This document shows positions 15,064 to 17,838 of a stretch of 17,838 nt of DNA, in pieces. This DNA comes from CAZIVE01 sp964542435 (lineage in GTDB: Bacteria; Bacteroidota; Bacteroidia; Bacteroidales; Tannerellaceae): NCBI GenBank assembly GCA_964542435.1, contig CAZIVE010000054.1, positions 1 through 17,838 of the forward strand. Direction: 5' to 3'. The notes under the pieces are model-generated. The model did no database searches. It saw nothing but the letters and a program-made list of their open reading frames with translations, and was not told the origin of the DNA. A program made the position numbers and the translations under genes. The first letter of the stretch is position 1. Each line of letters starts with the position of its first letter.

Positions 15064-15086
15064 TGCAAAACAACCCTTGTTTTGCA
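15064..15086 (-). terminator. Perfect 10-bp-stem hairpin after the symporter gene
   Basis: TGCAAAACAA (15064-15073), loop CCC, TTGTTTTGCA (15077-15086). It lies 31 bp past the symporter stop codon and upstream of rnr. On the minus strand the hairpin has a GGG loop and is followed by a mixed, partly U-rich sequence. It is probably the terminator of the nhaC-symporter unit. Confidence 0.7.
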
Positions 15087-15117
15087 TTCCCGCCTGTTCA
15101 ATGGCTGTTTCCTCCCG

Positions 15118-16317
15118 TTATGCCGGCACCTTCTTCGAGTCGCCCATGTTCCAATTACCGGCAATGCGGTCCACGATGACAGCGATGGCGCCATCGCCGG
15201 TGACGTTGCAGGCTGTGCCGAAGCTGTCCATGGCAATGTAGAGTGCGATCATGAGTGCCTGCATCGTATCATTGAAGCCAAGCATGCTTTGCAGGATTCC
15301 GAGTGCAGCCATGATGGCTCCGCCGGGAACGCCGGGAGCTGCTACCATCGTAATGCCGAGCATCATGATGAAACCGCCGAATACGGAAAGCGTCACAGGC
15401 TGTCCGGACATGATCATGATGGCCATCGCGCAGGCTGTGATCTTCATGGTGCTGCCGGCGAGATGGATCGTAGCGCAGAGCGGAATGACGAAGACGGCGA
15501 TGTTCTCACGAACGCCGTTTTTGATGGCTTGGGCGAGTGTCACGGGAATCGTGGCAGCCGACGACTGTGTGCCGAGTGCTGTGGCATAAGCCGGCAGCAT
15601 GGTCTTCAGCAGCTTGAGCGGGTTCTTCCGTCCGATGCTTCCGGCCACGCAGAACTGTATGAGCAGCAGCAGGACGTGAAGTACGAAGATGACGGCAATC
15701 ACCTTGACGAACATTGAGATGATGCTGGCCACCTGTCCGCTGACCGTCATATTGAGGAAGATACCGAAGATATGAATCGGCAAAAGCGGAATGATGATCG
15801 TGGCAATCATCTTGGTGACGATGTCGCGGAAGTCCACGAATGCCTTATGCAGTGTGTCTCCTTCAATATAGGAAAGGCCGAGGCCGAGAGTGAACGAGAG
15901 CAGCAGCGCGGTCATCACCTCCATGATCGGCGGCATGGCCACTGTGAAATAGGGCTGCAGCATGAAGTTCTCGGGATTGTTCATGGCTGCCAGTTGCGTG
16001 TTGGCAGGAATCATGCTCGGAAAGATGTTCACAGTGGTGAAATAGGTAAAGAATCCGGAGAATATAGTCGATGCATAAGCGATCAGAGCAGTCAAGGCGA
16101 GCAGTTTTCCGGCACCTTTTCCCAGTTCTCCGATGGCCGGCGTGACCAGTCCGACGATGATCAGCGGAATGGCAAACGAAAGGAAATTGCCGAAGAGGGA
16201 GTTGAAGGTAACGAAGATGCGGGCGATAGCGACCGGCATGAACTGACCGAAGATAATGCCGCCGCAGATTGCAATAGCGACCCATCCTAAAAGCGAGATT
16301 CTGAATTTCTTTTTCAT
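15118..16317 (-). CDS. Dicarboxylate/amino-acid:cation symporter (SDF family, SstT/GltP-like)
   Basis: This 399-residue inner-membrane protein has the DAACS fold. Six hydrophobic helices come first, then re-entrant hairpin HP1 with QSSAATIPV (251-259), TM7 with HLAGST (285-290), HP2 with PGVPGG (328-333), and TM8 with MDSFGTACNVTGD (363-375). By family knowledge it imports an amino acid or dicarboxylate with Na+ or H+. Key positions differ from the aspartate transporter GltPh: the NMDGT motif is HLAGS (His285 at N310, Ala287 at D312), and Gly367 replaces R397, which binds the substrate side-chain carboxylate. D364 (D394, amino-group ligand) and N371 (N401) are kept. A neutral amino acid such as serine or threonine is therefore more likely than glutamate or aspartate (inference). 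It lies 15 bp after nhaC, so co-transcription is likely. Confidence 0.88.
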   Translation of the reverse strand: MKKKFRISLLGWVAIAICGGIIFGQFMPVAIARIFVTFNSLFGNFLSFAIPLIIVGLVTPAIGELGKGAGKLLALTALIAYASTIFSGFFTYFTTVNIFPSMIPANTQLAAMNNPENFMLQPYFTVAMPPIMEVMTALLLSFTLGLGLSYIEGDTLHKAFVDFRDIVTKMIATIIIPLLPIHIFGIFLNMTVSGQVASIISMFVKVIAVIFVLHVLLLLIQFCVAGSIGRKNPLKLLKTMLPAYATALGTQSSAATIPVTLAQAIKNGVRENIAVFVIPLCATIHLAGSTMKITACAMAIMIMSGQPVTLSVFGGFIMMLGITMVAAPGVPGGAIMAALGILQSMLGFNDTMQALMIALYIAMDSFGTACNVTGDGAIAVIVDRIAGNWNMGDSKKVPA

Positions 16318-16332
16318 CTTGTCTGATTTAAT

Positions 16333-17814
16333 CTAAGCGTTAACAGTTCCCGGATCGTCTTCCTCATTCTCTTTCGTGATCGAATGAATGATCTTGTAAC
16401 CTGTTGCGGCGACAAAGATACTCATCATTGGGCTAATAATATTAAAGAAACAGTAAGGAAGATAGGTTACTGTCGCCACGCCGAGTACCGTGGACTGTGT
16501 CATACCGCACGTGTTCCATGGAATCAGAACGGATGTGACCGTTACAGAATCCTCCGTTGTCCGGCTGAGGAGCCGGCTTTCGTATCCTTTTTTCTTGTAG
16601 ATATCCCGATACATGTTCCCGGTCAGGATGATCGACATATATTGATCCGCTGTGCAGATATTCATGAAGAGTCCTGTGAAGACAGTCGATGCCACCATAC
16701 CTACGCGGCGTTTCATGAAACGGAGGAAGACAGAGGTGATGCTTTGCAGGAATCCGCTTCCGGCCATTGCTCCGCCGAAGCACATGGCGCAGATGATGAG
16801 CCAGATGGTGTTGAGCATGCCTGCCATGCCACGAGTGGAAACCAGATTGTTCAGTTCGGCGTTGCCGGTCTCGATTTGCGTGCTGCCATAGAAGGAAACC
16901 ATCATACCTTTGAAGGTGGATTCGGCAGAGTGAATGTTGAGGCCGGAGATCTTATCCAGCAGATCGGGTTGGAAGAAGATCGCGAAAATGCCGGCTATGG
17001 CAGCCGACAGAAAGAGCGTGATGAGCGGCGGCACCTTCTTGGCAATGAGAATGCCTGTGATCAGCGGGACGATCAGCAGCCACGGTGTGATGTGGAACGA
17101 AGCTTCGAGCGATGAGGTGAACTGCGCCACCTGATCACCCGGAACAGCCTGATGGGAAAATCCGGCAATGGTGAAGATGATGAGTGAGATCAGCATGGAT
17201 GGCGTCGTTGTGATCATCATGTAGCGGATATGCACGAAGAGCGGCGTGTGCGTAACCGATGAAGCCAGCACGGTCGTATCGGAGAGCGGCGAGATCTTAT
17301 CGCCGAAGTACGATCCGGAGATGATGGCTCCGGCTGTCCAACCCGGACTGAATCCTTGTGCCTGGCCGATTCCCATGAGTGCAATGCCGATGGTTGCGAC
17401 GGTCGTCCATGAACTGCCCGTCATGACGGATACGATAGAGCAGATGATGCAGCTGGCGGCGAGGAAAAAGGAGGGATGCAGAATCTGCAGACCATAGACG
17501 ATGAGCGTAGGCACTACGCCGCTGATCATCCAGCTTCCCGAGAGAGCTCCGATGAGCAGAAGAATGATGAGTGCAGCAGAGACGCCGAGGATATTGTCAC
17601 AGATGGCATCTTCAATCTGTTTCCATTTGACGTGGCAGAAGGCGATGGCCAAGGCGGTTGCGATGGCCGCTGTCGTGAGTAATACGATCTGGCTTCCTCC
17701 GCTCAGTGCATCGCTTCCGAATACTCGGATCGTGATGAAGAGCAGTGCGATCATCACGAGCAGCGGGATGAGAGAAAGCCAAGGTGAAGGTAATTTCTTA
17801 TTTTCCATTATCAT
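16333..17814 (-). CDS. nhaC: NhaC-family Na+/H+ antiporter
   Basis: This 493-residue inner-membrane protein has about 11-12 hydrophobic segments. Family landmarks are GSSWTTVATIGIA (133-145), the loop GDKISPLSDTT (171-181) with its acidic and Ser residues, and TADQYMSIILTGNMY in the second half. By family knowledge it expels Na+ in exchange for protons, although some NhaC relatives exchange organic anions or amino acids. The start may be ATG 17814 or the ATG two codons later (17808). Neither has a clear Shine-Dalgarno sequence, and only 24 bases of upstream sequence are present, so the promoter is not visible. It is followed 15 bp later by the symporter gene. The pair could form a sodium circuit in which NhaC expels Na+ brought in by the symporter (inference). 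Confidence 0.9.
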   Translation of the reverse strand: MIMENKKLPSPWLSLIPLLVMIALLFITIRVFGSDALSGGSQIVLLTTAAIATALAIAFCHVKWKQIEDAICDNILGVSAALIILLLIGALSGSWMISGVVPTLIVYGLQILHPSFFLAASCIICSIVSVMTGSSWTTVATIGIALMGIGQAQGFSPGWTAGAIISGSYFGDKISPLSDTTVLASSVTHTPLFVHIRYMMITTTPSMLISLIIFTIAGFSHQAVPGDQVAQFTSSLEASFHITPWLLIVPLITGILIAKKVPPLITLFLSAAIAGIFAIFFQPDLLDKISGLNIHSAESTFKGMMVSFYGSTQIETGNAELNNLVSTRGMAGMLNTIWLIICAMCFGGAMAGSGFLQSITSVFLRFMKRRVGMVASTVFTGLFMNICTADQYMSIILTGNMYRDIYKKKGYESRLLSRTTEDSVTVTSVLIPWNTCGMTQSTVLGVATVTYLPYCFFNIISPMMSIFVAATGYKIIHSITKENEEDDPGTVNA

Positions 17815-17838
17815 TGTTTGTTATCTGTTTCTTCTTCT

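Noticed and set aside
13760..15241. Plus-strand open frame (493 codons) opposite rnr
   Set aside because: It runs antisense through the RNase R catalytic domain and on through the intergenic hairpin into the 3' end of the symporter gene. It has no domain signature.

Overview
The window looks like chromosomal DNA of a Bacteroidota (Bacteroidales) bacterium, probably a draft or metagenome-assembled contig. This rests on the gene families (multi-repeat DUF349 protein, DUF3316-like exported protein, S41 lipoprotein with a Bacteroidetes-style lipobox, expanded ATPase_2-type AAA protein, SstT/GltP-like symporter next to NhaC), on start codons that lack Shine-Dalgarno sequences, and on TAnnTTTG-type -7 boxes. 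Genus cannot be fixed from the sequence alone.

Layout. (a) 1-2115, plus strand: the 3' part of a periplasmic metal-chelate/cobalamin-type substrate-binding protein, then a polytopic membrane protein of unknown function. The membrane gene is interrupted by a 100-N scaffold gap. The gap is flanked by two identical 55-bp sequences, so the 'gap' is really an unmerged contig overlap and the gene is intact once it is collapsed. (b) 2136-2732, minus: a GNAT acetyltransferase, convergent with the membrane gene across a shared hairpin. (c) 2938-6244, plus: a DUF349 protein with five repeats, a strong intrinsic terminator, then an ATP-grasp-fold protein of unknown substrate. (d) 6245-6745: a 500-bp AT-rich gene-free stretch between convergent genes, with an array of 42-bp imperfect repeats whose phase is exact, followed by an inverted array of the same unit. 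(e) 6746-7873, minus: an archaeal-type (ATPase_2) AAA protein with three TTACGTAA palindromes just before its start codon. (f) 7987-14935, minus: rnr (RNase R), then a GyrA/ParC-type topoisomerase subunit, a DUF3316-like exported protein and an S41 peptidase lipoprotein. The last three are packed tightly (11-bp overlap, 12-bp gap) and are probably one transcription unit. (g) 15118-17814, minus: an NhaC-family Na+/H+ antiporter followed 15 bp later by a dicarboxylate/amino-acid:cation symporter, ending in a perfect 10-bp-stem hairpin.

Most genes are housekeeping or conserved. The parts that deserve a second look are the 42-bp repeat array with its inverted partner, the triple-palindrome operator in front of the ATPase, the altered substrate- and cation-site residues of the symporter, and the 55-bp assembly overlap that splits a real gene. 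No RNA gene, CRISPR array, transposase or phage gene was seen.
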